A stretch of 64,000 nt of DNA from Cryobacterium algoricola (GTDB lineage Bacteria; Actinomycetota; Actinomycetes; Actinomycetales; Microbacteriaceae), in the NCBI RefSeq assembly GCF_004402485.1, contig NZ_SOFG01000027.1:1-64000 (forward strand), in the 5' to 3' direction. Of this stretch, positions 8,532-18,375 are shown in pieces (within the stretch, counting starts at the first letter, position 1; the number at the start of each line of letters is the position of its first letter). The notes under the pieces were generated by a model that saw only the letters and a program-made list of their open reading frames with translations, had not been told where the DNA came from and searched no databases. The position numbers and the translations under genes were made by a program.

Positions 8532-8624
8532 GGCTAACTCAGGAGGTTCTGGCGAGGGTGCGGAGACACCGGCACTGGTCCGGGCGCTGCGGGGTCAGGC
8601 GGGCGCGGATTTCCTGAGTTAGCC
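8532..8624 (+). repeat. Inverted-repeat element A, copy 3
   Basis: Terminal inverted repeats GGCTAACTCAGGA (8532-8544) and TCCTGAGTTAGCC (8612-8624). It has the same orientation as copy 2, 98 bases further on. Confidence 0.85.
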
Positions 8625-8740
8625 CCCGGGGCGGCAGGTGAGGCGGGTTCCGCGCGTCCGGCCGGGCCGGTGCCAGGCGGCGGATGCGTGCAGCAGCGGG
8701 TGATCAGAAGCCGCGGTATCCCGGCCGAGAAGGATGACCC

Positions 8741-8776
8741 GGGTGCGGGTGCGGGTGCGGGTGAGGGTGAGGGTGC
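8741..8776. repeat. Hexamer tandem repeat
   Basis: Six successive 6-bp units, GGGTGC three times, GGGTGA twice, then GGGTGC, just beyond the 3' end of the SorC regulator gene. Confidence 0.75.
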
Positions 8777-8792
8777 GGAGGGCGGTGGGTCC

Positions 8793-9761
8793 CTACTCGA
8801 CCAGGGCGCGGGCGGTGCCCTCGTCGATGAACAGGTCGGTGATGAGGCCGGCGGCCAGTGCGCCGCGGAGGCTGTCCACCTTGGACGAGCCGGCGACGAC
8901 GCAGATGCGCCGCGGGGTGCGGCGCAGCACCGACAGTTCCGGTCCGGTTCCGCGGTCATTCAGCGGAATGCCGTCGGTCGAGCCGTCCGCGCGGTAGAAG
9001 ACCGTCGCAACGTCACCGACGACCCCGGCGTCGCTGAGCGCCGCGAGCTCGTCGTCGTCGAGGTAACCACCGACATAGACGTGGCTGGGGACCATGGAGA
9101 AGGGGGAGCCCACGCTGAAGAGGGCGACGTCCATGTTCCCCTGCATCTCCAGCAGTCGCCGCAGGCCGCGTTCCCGCCAGTAGGCCGTGCGCGTGGCCGG
9201 GTCGTCGAAGAAGGTGGGAACCGGGAACTGCTCCAGCCGGGCGTCGTACGCGTTACTGAATCGCCGCAGGATCTCGTTCGCATAGTCGAGTCCCGTGCTG
9301 CGGGTGTTGCCGGCACCGTTCAACTGCACGATCTGGGCGTTGTGGGTGCGCTTGGGCGTCAGGTGGCGGCTGACGGCGTTCATCGTGGAGCCCCAGGCGA
9401 TGCCCATGATCATGTTGGAATCGAAGAACTCGCCGAGAATCCGTGCAACGGACAGCGCCACGCGCTCCAGTCTGTCGACGTCGCTCGCGTGGTCGGGAAC
9501 GGGGAGAACGTGCGCGGTCACCTGGAACCGGTCCAGGATCAACTTCTCTACCCGGCTCGGCGCGTCCAGCGGAGACCGGATCTGGATGTCGACCAGCCCG
9601 CTGGCCCTGGCCTGGCTGAGCAGGCGGGACACCGACGAGCGGGAGGTGTGCAGCTCCTGTGCGATGGCCTCCATGGTGAGGTCCTGCACGTAATACAGCT
9701 GCGCCGCGGTGAGGGCGTCATTGGTGCGGTCGGACAGGGGCGGATCGTTCGAGTGGGGCAT
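8793..9761 (-). CDS. SorC-family sugar-binding transcriptional regulator
   Basis: This 322-residue protein has an N-terminal helix-turn-helix (about 12-55: AAQLYYVQDLTMEAIAQEL then SRSSVSRLLSQARASGLV), followed by a SorC effector domain with GIAWGSTMNAVSRHL and a C-terminal IDEGTARALVE. SorC proteins sense phosphorylated sugars or polyols. It is divergent from glpD with the glycerol genes beyond, so it probably controls glycerol use. The start at 9761 is preferred over 9776 because AAGGAG lies six bases upstream. A TGCACA-type palindrome abuts its ribosome binding site, suggesting autoregulation. Confidence 0.88.
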   Translation of the reverse strand: MPHSNDPPLSDRTNDALTAAQLYYVQDLTMEAIAQELHTSRSSVSRLLSQARASGLVDIQIRSPLDAPSRVEKLILDRFQVTAHVLPVPDHASDVDRLERVALSVARILGEFFDSNMIMGIAWGSTMNAVSRHLTPKRTHNAQIVQLNGAGNTRSTGLDYANEILRRFSNAYDARLEQFPVPTFFDDPATRTAYWRERGLRRLLEMQGNMDVALFSVGSPFSMVPSHVYVGGYLDDDELAALSDAGVVGDVATVFYRADGSTDGIPLNDRGTGPELSVLRRTPRRICVVAGSSKVDSLRGALAAGLITDLFIDEGTARALVE

Positions 9762-9771
9762 GGTGACTCCT

Positions 9772-9785
9772 TGCACATATGTTCA
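9772..9785. promoter_or_regulatory. Candidate SorC operator 1
   Basis: TGCACATATGTTCA is an imperfect palindrome in the divergent SorC-glpD promoter region. It resembles the perfect palindrome upstream of glpF. Assignment to the adjacent regulator is inference. Confidence 0.4.
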
Positions 9786-9863
9786 GAGTGCTTGACCGTT
9801 TGTGTAGAACTTAGCAGGGTAGATGAAGTACCCCGCCCTGCATAGTTTCCCAGCCGCAAAGAA

Positions 9864-11633
9864 GTGAGCGAATCAGTGCCGTCAACGCCCGATCAGTCAT
9901 CCTCCGCCCGTCCGCTCTCCTCCGCCGCCGCCGCCCAGGCCGCCCTGCAGGAGCTCCCCCGGGCCCAGGTGCTCATCATCGGAGCCGGTATCAACGGCAT
10001 CGCGACCTTCCGCGACCTGGCGATGCAGGGCGTCGACGTCGCGATCGTCGACAAGGGCGACTATGTGTCCGGCGCGTCGTCGGCCTCCTCGCACATGATC
10101 CACGGCGGTGTGCGCTACCTCGAGAACGGGGAATTCCGCCTGGTCAAGGAGTCGGTCGAGGAACGCAACAGCCTGCTCAAGATCGCCCCGCACTATGTCA
10201 AGCCGCTCAAGACGACCATTCCGATCTACTCGACCTTCTCCGGGGTGATGTCCGCGCCGATGCGCTTCCTCACCCACCGCCAGGGCGCGGCCCAGGAGCG
10301 CGGCGCTCTGCTGATCAAAATCGGCATGATGCTCTACGACTCCTTCTCCCGCGACGGCGGCACGGTGCCACGGCACGAGTTCCTCGGCCGGAAGGCGTCG
10401 CTCAGACTGCTGCCGCGCCTCAACCCGGGCCTCAAGTACACGGCCACCTACTACGACGCATCCATGCACGACCCCGAGCGCCTCGCCCTCGACGTGCTGG
10501 CGGACGGCCTGGCCACCGGCGCGCACGCGCGCAGTGCCAACTACGTCGAGGCCATCGGCATGGATACCGCGGGCGTGCGTCTCCGCAACGTGGTCACCGG
10601 CGCTGAATTCAGCTTCGCGGCCGACGTCGTCGTCAACACGTCCGGGCCGTGGACAGACCTCACAAACACGGCCCTCGGCCAGGCCAGCACCTACATGGGC
10701 GGCACCAAGGGGTCGCACATCGTGCTCGACAACCCGGAGCTCCTCGCAGCAACGGGCGGCCGCGAGATCTTCTTCGAGCACAAGGACGGTCGCATCGTGC
10801 TGATCTACCCGCTCGCGGGCCGGGTGCTGGTCGGCACCACCGACCTCGAACACGACGTGACCCAGCCCGCGCGCTGCACCGAGGCCGAGGTCGACTACTT
10901 CTTCGATCTCGTCAAGCACGTTTTCCCGGATGTGGCCGTCGACCGCTCGGAGATCGTCTTCCGGTTCGCCGGCGTACGCCCGCTGCCCCGGCACGACGAC
11001 GAGGCGCCGGGGTTCGTCTCCCGCGACTACCGCATCGAGTCCCGTCCGCTCGGCGCCCGGCCGGGCACCCTGCTCAGCCTCGTCGGTGGCAAGTGGACGA
11101 CGTTCCGGGCCCTCGCCGAGCACCTGAGCGGCGACATCCTCACCCTGCTCGGCCGCACCCGGGTCGTGTCGACGGTCGGCCTCGCCATCGGCGGCGGTCG
11201 CAACTTCCCGTCGACGGATGCCGCGCACCGGGTCTGGATCGCCGCGAACGGCGACGAGGTCGGCGCCTCGAGGGCCGAACAGCTGCTGACCCGCTACGGT
11301 ACCCGCGCGGTCGACGTGATCGACTTCATCACCGCGGAACCGGATGCCGCGCTCGAACATCACCCCGACTACTCCCGGCGTGAGATCGAGTACCTCGCGG
11401 CCACTGAGTCGGTCGTGCACGTGACGGACCTGATCCTGCGACGCACGAGCATGGCCTTCCGCGGCGAGCTCAGCCTGGCACTGCTCGAAGAACTCGCCGG
11501 AGTGCTCGCACCCGTGCTCGGCTGGGATGCCGGACGCAGCACGGCCGAGGTCGACCTCGCCGTCGACGTGCTGCGCGACCGGCATGCGGTCGACCTCGCG
11601 CGCGTCGACGCGGCATCCGCTTCACGCGCGTAG
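9864..11633 (+). CDS. glpD: Glycerol-3-phosphate dehydrogenase (FAD, quinone-linked)
   Basis: GlpD oxidises glycerol-3-phosphate to dihydroxyacetone phosphate and passes electrons to the quinone pool at the membrane. The protein has 589 residues. An N-terminal Ser/Ala-rich stretch precedes the FAD dinucleotide fold VLIIGAGINGIATFRDLA (about 36-53), then SGASSASSHMIHGGVRYLE, the classic GlpD signature. FAD-contacting GVRPLPRHDDEAPG and GGKWTTFRALAE lie in the middle, and a C-terminal helical domain follows. The GTG at 9864 has only a weak ribosome binding site; GTG 9876 is an alternative. It stands at the head of glpD-glpF-glpK, divergent from the SorC regulator. Confidence 0.95.
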   Translation: MSESVPSTPDQSSSARPLSSAAAAQAALQELPRAQVLIIGAGINGIATFRDLAMQGVDVAIVDKGDYVSGASSASSHMIHGGVRYLENGEFRLVKESVEERNSLLKIAPHYVKPLKTTIPIYSTFSGVMSAPMRFLTHRQGAAQERGALLIKIGMMLYDSFSRDGGTVPRHEFLGRKASLRLLPRLNPGLKYTATYYDASMHDPERLALDVLADGLATGAHARSANYVEAIGMDTAGVRLRNVVTGAEFSFAADVVVNTSGPWTDLTNTALGQASTYMGGTKGSHIVLDNPELLAATGGREIFFEHKDGRIVLIYPLAGRVLVGTTDLEHDVTQPARCTEAEVDYFFDLVKHVFPDVAVDRSEIVFRFAGVRPLPRHDDEAPGFVSRDYRIESRPLGARPGTLLSLVGGKWTTFRALAEHLSGDILTLLGRTRVVSTVGLAIGGGRNFPSTDAAHRVWIAANGDEVGASRAEQLLTRYGTRAVDVIDFITAEPDAALEHHPDYSRREIEYLAATESVVHVTDLILRRTSMAFRGELSLALLEELAGVLAPVLGWDAGRSTAEVDLAVDVLRDRHAVDLARVDAASASRA

Positions 11634-11638
11634 GCGGC

Positions 11639-11660
11639 GATTTGCACAAACGTGCAAATC
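11639..11660. promoter_or_regulatory. Candidate SorC operator 2, upstream of glpF
   Basis: GATTTGCAC and GTGCAAATC form perfect 9-bp arms around AAAC, just past the glpD stop. The core TGCACAAACGTGCA resembles the site at 9772-9785. It could be a regulator operator or a small hairpin. Confidence 0.45.
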
Positions 11661-11785
11661 TCAATGCACTATTGACCGCTCTGAGCCGATAGGTTTCTCG
11701 AGATTCGTTTTACGGCCATCACCGGCACAAAAAATGTTTCGTCTCAAGCGTCAACGACTCGGCTTCACTGAACAAGGGTGTCACT

Positions 11786-12550
11786 GTGGACAATCTCGGT
11801 ATCGTTTTTCTCTCGGAGCTGGTGGGCACCGCCCTGCTGGTCCTCCTCGGTTGCGGGGTGGTCGCCAACGTGGCCCTCGCCAAGAACAAGGGGCTCGGCG
11901 GCGGCTTCCTGATGGTGAACGTCGGCTGGGGCCTCGCGGTCTACTCCGGTGTCATCGTCTCCTACAACTCGGGTGCGCACCTCAACCCGGCCGTCACCCT
12001 CGGCCTCGTCGCCTCCGGCGCGACTGAGTTCGGCTCGGGCGTTCCGGTCAACGTCCTGTCGGTGCTCGCCTACATCGGCGCGCAGATGGTCGGCGCCATT
12101 ATCGGCGCCGTGTTCTGCTGGTTGGCGTACAAGCAGCACTTCGACCAGGAACCTGACCCGGCCAACAAGCTCGGCGTGTTCTCGACCGGTCCGGCGATCC
12201 GCTCCTACGGCTGGAACCTCGTCACCGAGATCATCGGCACCTTCGTGCTGGTCTTCGTCGTGATCGCCTTCGGCGGCGGCCGCCAGGGCGAGTCCGGTGG
12301 CCTCGCCGCCCTGGGCGCCCTTCCGGTGGCCCTGCTCGTCATTGTGATCGGCACCTCGCTCGGTGGCCCGACCGGGTACGCGATCAACCCGGCCCGTGAC
12401 CTCGGCCCGCGCATCGCGCACTTCATCCTGCCGATCAAGGGCAAGGGGTCCTCCGACTGGGGGTACTCCTGGGTGCCGGTCGTCGGTCCCATCATCGGCG
12501 GGGTGCTCGCCGGCCTCGTCTCCACGGCACTCCTGCCGATCCTCGCCTAG
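11786..12550 (+). CDS. glpF: Glycerol uptake facilitator (aquaglyceroporin)
   Basis: A 254-residue MIP-family channel with six membrane helices that lets glycerol cross the membrane. Both NPA boxes are present: NPA at 67-69 (HLNPAV) and NPARD at 201-205; the Asp after the second box marks glyceroporins rather than water channels. The GTG start at 11786 has AAGG about ten bases upstream. It lies 150 bases after glpD, with a palindromic candidate operator in the gap, and 114 bases before glpK, with which it forms the usual uptake-and-trap pair. Confidence 0.95.
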   Translation: MDNLGIVFLSELVGTALLVLLGCGVVANVALAKNKGLGGGFLMVNVGWGLAVYSGVIVSYNSGAHLNPAVTLGLVASGATEFGSGVPVNVLSVLAYIGAQMVGAIIGAVFCWLAYKQHFDQEPDPANKLGVFSTGPAIRSYGWNLVTEIIGTFVLVFVVIAFGGGRQGESGGLAALGALPVALLVIVIGTSLGGPTGYAINPARDLGPRIAHFILPIKGKGSSDWGYSWVPVVGPIIGGVLAGLVSTALLPILA

Positions 12551-12664
12551 CGCGGCATCCGCCGGTGGTGCAGGCCGTGACGGCTGCCTCGCCGGGCATT
12601 CCCACACTGTTTTTCACCTCACCCGCTTAACCTGACACACACACGCATAACGAAGGAGTTATCA

Positions 12665-14179
12665 ATGGCTGATTACGTCATCGCGATCGACCAGGGTACG
12701 ACCAGCACCCGGGCGATCATCTTCGACAAGGCCGGGTCGATCGTCTCGACCGGCCAGCTCGAGCACGAGCAGATCTTCCCCCGCGCCGGCTGGGTCGAGC
12801 ACGACCCGATGGAGATCTGGAACAACACCCGCGAGGTCATCGGGCAGGCGCTGTCCAAGGCGAACCTGACCCGGCACGACATCGCCGCGGCCGGCATCAC
12901 CAACCAGCGCGAGACCGCCGTGGTCTGGGACCGCACCACCGGGCTCCCCGTCTACAACGCGATCGTCTGGCAGGACACCCGCACCCAGCCCATCGTCGAC
13001 CGCCTCGCCGCCGACGGCGGTGTCGAGCGCTTCAAGAAGCAGGTCGGCCTGCCGCTCGCCACGTACTTCTCCGGCACGAAGATCGTCTGGATCCTCGAGA
13101 ACGTCGAGGGCGCCCGGGCCAAGGCGGATGCCGGCGAGCTGATGTTCGGCACGACGGACTCCTGGGTGCTCTGGAACCTCACCGGCGGCCTCGAGGGCGG
13201 CGTGCACGCGACCGACGTCACCAACGCGAGCCGCACCCTGTTCATGGACCTCGAAACCCTGCAGTGGGACGACGACATCCTCGCCGCGTTCGACGTGCCT
13301 CGGTCGATGCTCCCCGAGATCCGCTCCTCCTCCGAGGTCTACGGCATCGCGAGCGGCCACAGCCTGCTGCGGGAGACTCCGATTTCGGGCATCCTCGGCG
13401 ACCAGCAGGCCGCGACGTTCGGCCAGGCCGCATTCGACCAGGGCGAGGCGAAGAACACCTACGGCACCGGTAACTTCCTGATCTTCAACACCGGCACCGA
13501 GATCGTGCACTCCCAGAACGGGCTGCTCACGACGGTGGGCTACAAGCTCGGCGACGCCGAACCGCACTACGCGCTCGAGGGATCGATCGCCGTCACCGGT
13601 GCGCTCGTGCAGTGGCTGCGCGACAACCTCGGCATCATCGGCTCCGCCTCGGAGATCGAGGCGCTCGCCCTGTCCGTCAAGGACAACGGCGGCGCCTACT
13701 TCGTGCCCGCGTTCTCGGGGCTGTTCGCGCCGTACTGGCGTTCGGACGCCCGGGGCGCCCTGGTCGGGCTCACCCGGTTCGTGAACAAGGGCCACATCGC
13801 CCGGGCGGCGCTCGAGGCGATCGCGTACCAGTCGCGCGAGGTTCTCGACGCGGTCAACGCCGACTCCGGGGTTCCGCTCACCGAGCTCAAGGTCGACGGC
13901 GGCGCGGCGGCCAACGACCTGCTGATGCAGTTCCAGGCCGACATCCTCGGCGTCTCTGTGGTGCGCCCGGTCGTGGCCGAGACGACCGCGCTCGGTGCGG
14001 CATATGCCGCCGGCCTCGCGGTCGGCTTCTGGAACGACCTCGACGAACTCCGCGCCAACTGGCAGGAGGACGCCCGCTGGGAGCCCCAGCTCGACGTCGC
14101 CGAGCGTGACCGCCTGCTCCGCAACTGGAAGAAGGCCGTCACCAAGTCCCTCGACTGGGTAGACGAGGACGTCCTCTAG
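12665..14179 (+). CDS. glpK: Glycerol kinase
   Basis: GlpK phosphorylates incoming glycerol with ATP to glycerol-3-phosphate, the GlpD substrate, trapping it in the cell. The 504-residue length is standard. The FGGY-kinase phosphate loop is [13 protein letters not shown] near residue 8, followed by [15 protein letters not shown] and YNAIVWQD. The later nucleotide site includes [27 protein letters not shown] and [11 protein letters not shown] good AAGGAG lies seven bases before the ATG. It closes the glycerol cluster; its 3' end faces a convergent acetyltransferase across inverted-repeat element B. Confidence 0.97.
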   Translation: MADYVIAIDQGTTSTRAIIFDKAGSIVSTGQLEHEQIFPRAGWVEHDPMEIWNNTREVIGQALSKANLTRHDIAAAGITNQRETAVVWDRTTGLPVYNAIVWQDTRTQPIVDRLAADGGVERFKKQVGLPLATYFSGTKIVWILENVEGARAKADAGELMFGTTDSWVLWNLTGGLEGGVHATDVTNASRTLFMDLETLQWDDDILAAFDVPRSMLPEIRSSSEVYGIASGHSLLRETPISGILGDQQAATFGQAAFDQGEAKNTYGTGNFLIFNTGTEIVHSQNGLLTTVGYKLGDAEPHYALEGSIAVTGALVQWLRDNLGIIGSASEIEALALSVKDNGGAYFVPAFSGLFAPYWRSDARGALVGLTRFVNKGHIARAALEAIAYQSREVLDAVNADSGVPLTELKVDGGAAANDLLMQFQADILGVSVVRPVVAETTALGAAYAAGLAVGFWNDLDELRANWQEDARWEPQLDVAERDRLLRNWKKAVTKSLDWVDEDVL

Positions 14180-14192
14180 CCCGCCTCATGTC

Positions 14193-14280
14193 ATAACTCC
14201 TGCACATTCTCGTGCCTCGAATTCTCTGCCGCGGAAATACGCGGCTCGAGCATCCGCCGGCCGGAATGTGCAGGAGTTAT
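14193..14280. repeat. Inverted-repeat element B, copy 1
   Basis: Perfect 17-bp terminal inverted repeats: ATAACTCCTGCACATTC (14193-14209) and GAATGTGCAGGAGTTAT (14264-14280). It lies between convergent glpK and the acetyltransferase, whose stop codon it supplies, and could act as a bidirectional terminator. Its ends match those of the element at 48251-48331. Confidence 0.85.
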
Positions 14281-14849
14281 GCCCAGGGCCAGCCGGGGCG
14301 GGGGGTCCGGGGGTCTGTGGACAGGAGCCGGCCGGACCAGGACAGCGGATGTCCGCCGTCGCGGTAGGCGGACTCCGCCGGTACCTCACCGAGAAAGGTG
14401 AACCCGCACTTCTCCGCGACCCGGGCGGAGGAGGTGTTCCCCACGAGGCACTCCCAGCGGAGGCTGTCGGTCACTCCCGTCGAGAACGCCCAGTCCGCGA
14501 CGACGCCCACGGCCTCCGGCAGCAGCCCCCGGCCGCGATGCGCCGCGCCCAGCCAGAACCCGAGCGACCCGCTCGGCAGCCGCAGCGCGATCACGCCGAG
14601 CAGCTCGTCGGAGTCGGCCTCCCGGATCGCCCAGGTGTACTCGGCGTCAGACGCCCACCCCTTCGGCACGAATCCGGCGATGAACGACGTCGCGTCTGAC
14701 CGCAGATACGGCCACGGGATGGTCAGGTACCGCTCGAAAACGGGGTCCTGGCAGTAGTCGAAGACGGCCGTGGCATCCGCGGCCGTGAGCCGGTCGAGCC
14801 GAAGTCCTGTTCCGCCCTGGGCCGCCGTCAGTGTCGAGGAGAGCGCCAT
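14277..14849 (-). CDS. GNAT N-acetyltransferase, RimJ/RimL-like
   Basis: A 190-residue acetyltransferase of the RimJ/RimL branch, transferring acetyl from acetyl-CoA to an amino group; the substrate is unknown. Seen: an N-terminal GLRLDRLTAADATAVFDYC segment, LGVIALR, the acetyl-CoA motif FWLGAAHRGRGLLPEAV (about 99-113), then LRWECLVGNTSSARVAEKCGF, the conserved C-terminal GNAT block. ATG at 14849 or GTG at 14858 are possible starts. The gene begins 11 bases after trpS and is probably cotranscribed. The same frame stays open far upstream by chance; that part is antisense or out-of-frame to trpS. Confidence 0.85.
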   Translation of the reverse strand: MALSSTLTAAQGGTGLRLDRLTAADATAVFDYCQDPVFERYLTIPWPYLRSDATSFIAGFVPKGWASDAEYTWAIREADSDELLGVIALRLPSGSLGFWLGAAHRGRGLLPEAVGVVADWAFSTGVTDSLRWECLVGNTSSARVAEKCGFTFLGEVPAESAYRDGGHPLSWSGRLLSTDPRTPRPGWPWA

Positions 14850-14860
14850 CGGCTCCACGG

Positions 14861-16021
<1,161 letters not shown>

Positions 16022-16885
16022 TCAGAGCGCGTAGTCGACGACGACGGGGGAGTGGTCCGACCAGCGCTGGTCGTAGGCATCCGCGCGGTCGACCGCGTAG
16101 TCGACGACGGATGCCGCCAGGAGCGGGGTCGCGAGCTGGTAGTCCAGTCGCCAACCGGTGTCCGTGTCGAAGGCCTTGCCGCGCTGCGACCACCAGGTGT
16201 ACGGGCCCTCGACCTCTCCGGCCCACTTCCGGCCGACGTCCACCCAGCCGAGGCCGGCGCCGGCGTTGTAGCCGGCTTCGTCCTCCGCGCCGAGGATCCG
16301 GTCGAAGTATGCCCGCTCCTCGGGCAGGAATCCGGCGTGCTTGCGGTTGCCGCGCCAGTTCTTGATGTCGAGGGTGCGGTGGCCGACGTTGAGGTCTCCG
16401 AGCACAACGGCGCGCTCGCTGTGCGCCGCGAGCTCGGGCAGCCGGGCGAGCATGGCGTCGAGGAACTTGTACTTCTCGACCTGCTTCGGGGTGTCGGTCT
16501 CGCCGGAGTGCACGTAGGTGCTCACGACGGTCACGATCGTGCCGTTCACCTCGTAGTCGGCCTCGAGCCAGCGCCCGGCACTGTCGAAGTCCTCCGCGCC
16601 GAGTTCGACCCGGTGGATGGCTGCCGTCGACCGGCTCGCGAGGGCGACCCCGGCCCGGCCCTTGGCCGTCGCGGCATCGTGCAGGATGCTCCACTCCGGC
16701 CCGAGGAGCCCCTCGAGGTCCTCTGTCGAAGCGCGGACCTCCTGGATGGCGAGGATGTCGACGTCCCGTCCGGCCAGCCAGTCGCCCATCCCCTTGCGGT
16801 AAGCGGCGCGCACCCCGTTGACGTTGATCGTCGCGATGCGAAGCGGCTGGGCAGACGGCGTTGAAGCTGCAGGCGTAGACGGCAT
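16022..16885 (-). CDS. xthA: Exodeoxyribonuclease III / AP endonuclease
   Basis: This 287-residue enzyme repairs abasic and 3'-blocked DNA ends. The EEP-fold catalytic residues are visible: LRIATINVNGVRAA near the N-terminus, the metal-binding Glu 49 in ILAIQEVR, GDLNVGHRTLDIKNW with the Asp/Asn pair, and the C-terminal WSDHSPVVVDY with the catalytic Asp/His. The ATG at 16885 is preceded six bases upstream by TAGACT, a leaderless arrangement, with no ribosome binding site. It lies between the YihY gene and trpS, all on the minus strand. Confidence 0.95.
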   Translation of the reverse strand: MPSTPAASTPSAQPLRIATINVNGVRAAYRKGMGDWLAGRDVDILAIQEVRASTEDLEGLLGPEWSILHDAATAKGRAGVALASRSTAAIHRVELGAEDFDSAGRWLEADYEVNGTIVTVVSTYVHSGETDTPKQVEKYKFLDAMLARLPELAAHSERAVVLGDLNVGHRTLDIKNWRGNRKHAGFLPEERAYFDRILGAEDEAGYNAGAGLGWVDVGRKWAGEVEGPYTWWSQRGKAFDTDTGWRLDYQLATPLLAASVVDYAVDRADAYDQRWSDHSPVVVDYAL

Positions 16886-16891
16886 GCACCA

Positions 16892-16897
16892 AGTCTA
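16892..16897 (-). promoter_or_regulatory. -10 box of leaderless xthA promoter
   Basis: TAGACT on the minus strand, six bases before the xthA ATG at 16885. Confidence 0.5.
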
Positions 16898-16924
16898 GGT
16901 CGGCGGGCGGGCGCGGCGGCGCGG

Positions 16925-17998
16925 TCAGGCGAAGGGGGCCGCGCGCTTCTCGGCGGCGCGCAGCCGGCGAGCGGATGCCCAGCGCCGGCCCCAGGAGGAC
17001 GTCTCGTGTGCCGCCCTGGCGTCGCGCAGCTCCGCGAGTGCGGCGATCCCCCGCGCCTCGAGCTCGCGCGCTTCGGCCGCAGCAGCGGCTTCGTCCGGAT
17101 TCACCGGCTGCGGCGGGATGCCCGCGTCCTGCATCCCGACCGAGATCCACGACGCGGTGAGCAGGATCACCGTGTTCATGAAGTTGAACCAGATCAGCAG
17201 CCCGATCACGACGGCGAAGGTCGCGAGCAGCGGGTTCTTGCCCGCGCCGCCGAGCAGGGCTCCGCCGAGCACCTTGAGCCCGCCGAGCAGGGCCCCGCCG
17301 AGCAGGGAGCCGGTCACGAGCTGCCGGAACGGGATGTGCACCCGGCTCAGCACCCGGAACAGCACGGCGAGCGTGACGGTGTCGATGACGAGCACGACGA
17401 GCAGCCCGATCGTGCGCGCCCCCACGATGAACCCGAGCGAGTCCCGGGAAACGCCGAGGAAGCCGAGAATGCCGCCGAGGGCCTCCGTGCTCGCGAGCGA
17501 GATCAGCGCGGAGACGATGAGCGCGAGCCCGAAGCCCGCACCGAGCCCAAGCTCCCTGAGCTTGACGAGCAGGAAGAACGTGCCGTCGCGCGGCATCCCG
17601 AAAATGCTGCGCACGGCCTGCGCGGTCGTCGACAGCCAGCCGAGGGTCGTGCCGATCAGACCGACGAGCGCGATCGCGCCGGTCCAGGTCAGCGCCCCCG
17701 TGCTCGAGAGCTCGGCCGGGTCGATCACGCCGCCCTTGGCGATCAGCCCAGGGACCGACTGGTTGATCAGTGAGTACAGCTGGTCGAGCAGCGCCGGGTT
17801 CGAGGTCAGCCACAGCCCGGCGATCGAGAAGCCCACCCAGATCGCCGCGAAGATCGCGAAGATGGCCTGGTAGGTCATGCCCCCGGCGAGGATCGCACCG
17901 CTGCTCTCCCCGAAGTGCGTGAACGCACGCACGGGCCGCCACTGCATGACGCTCTTGGCCAGGGTCGTCAATCGGTTCACGAATGCGGGCGGCTTCAC
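16925..17998 (-). CDS. YihY/BrkB family inner-membrane protein
   Basis: A 357-residue protein with six predicted membrane helices and the family features: an amphipathic N-terminus, FGESSGAILAGGMTYQAIFAIFAAIWVG (first helix), the central GTTLGWLSTTAQAVRSIFGMPRD block, and a polar C-terminal tail after about 300 rich in Ala/Glu/Arg. The family was once named ribonuclease BN in error; its true role is unknown, possibly transport. The GTG start at 17998 has TAGGCT six bases upstream, so a leaderless mRNA is likely. Confidence 0.88.
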   Translation of the reverse strand: MKPPAFVNRLTTLAKSVMQWRPVRAFTHFGESSGAILAGGMTYQAIFAIFAAIWVGFSIAGLWLTSNPALLDQLYSLINQSVPGLIAKGGVIDPAELSSTGALTWTGAIALVGLIGTTLGWLSTTAQAVRSIFGMPRDGTFFLLVKLRELGLGAGFGLALIVSALISLASTEALGGILGFLGVSRDSLGFIVGARTIGLLVVLVIDTVTLAVLFRVLSRVHIPFRQLVTGSLLGGALLGGLKVLGGALLGGAGKNPLLATFAVVIGLLIWFNFMNTVILLTASWISVGMQDAGIPPQPVNPDEAAAAAEARELEARGIAALAELRDARAAHETSSWGRRWASARRLRAAEKRAAPFA

Positions 17999-18004
17999 CG
18001 CACC

Positions 18005-18010
18005 AGCCTA
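18005..18010 (-). promoter_or_regulatory. -10 box of leaderless YihY-gene promoter
   Basis: TAGGCT on the minus strand, six bases before the GTG at 17998. Confidence 0.5.
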
Positions 18011-18300
18011 ACGATTTCCGCAATCACCCACGAATACCCCCAGTTCGGGGCGCATTCACTCGTGAGTCTCCCTCACCTCTTGTGCCGGGGCGCCCGAATC
18101 TGCGACGATCCGAGAGTCCTCCCGTTCAGAACGGTCATCCGACACCCGAAGCGGATGTCCCGGCCGGACCCGTCCGCTTCGCTCCGGCGCGGCTAACCCG
18201 GGTTCATCACGGCTCGTTCGGCACTGTCCGAGCCTGGTCGATCTGACCCGTGGATTGAGCGACGGTCACTCGACCCGGCCAGCCGCCGGTTTGGGCGACC

Positions 18301-18338
18301 AGCCGGTGGCGACGAAACCCGAGTCGGCGCCACCGGCT
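18301..18338 (-). terminator. Hairpin downstream of the sdh operon
   Basis: AGCCGGTGGCG (18301-18311) and CGCCACCGGCT (18328-18338) make a perfect 11-bp stem about 38 bases past the sdhB stop. A second small palindrome, TGAGCGC-CCT-GCGCTCA (18362-18378), overlaps the sdhB stop codon itself. Confidence 0.5.
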
Positions 18339-18375
18339 ACCCCGGATGAGATTCCTGCGATTGAGCGCCCTGCGC

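Larger units (their letters stand above)
8275..8792. other. Gene-free interval between convergent genes, repeat-rich
   Basis: About 520 bases between the AbiEi-like gene and the SorC regulator, whose 3' ends face each other. It holds two copies of element A and a GGGTGC/A hexamer run. I see no coding frame worth calling. Confidence 0.7.
17999..18375. other. Gene-free interval between YihY and sdh genes
   Basis: About 377 bases. It holds the YihY -10 box at 18005-18010 and the hairpin near the sdhB end. The stretch 18040-18300 has no coding frame or motif that I recognise. Confidence 0.6.

Noticed and set aside
9897-11585. A 562-codon minus-strand frame opposite glpD
   Set aside because: GlpD motifs are unambiguous on the plus strand; this frame is a codon-bias shadow.
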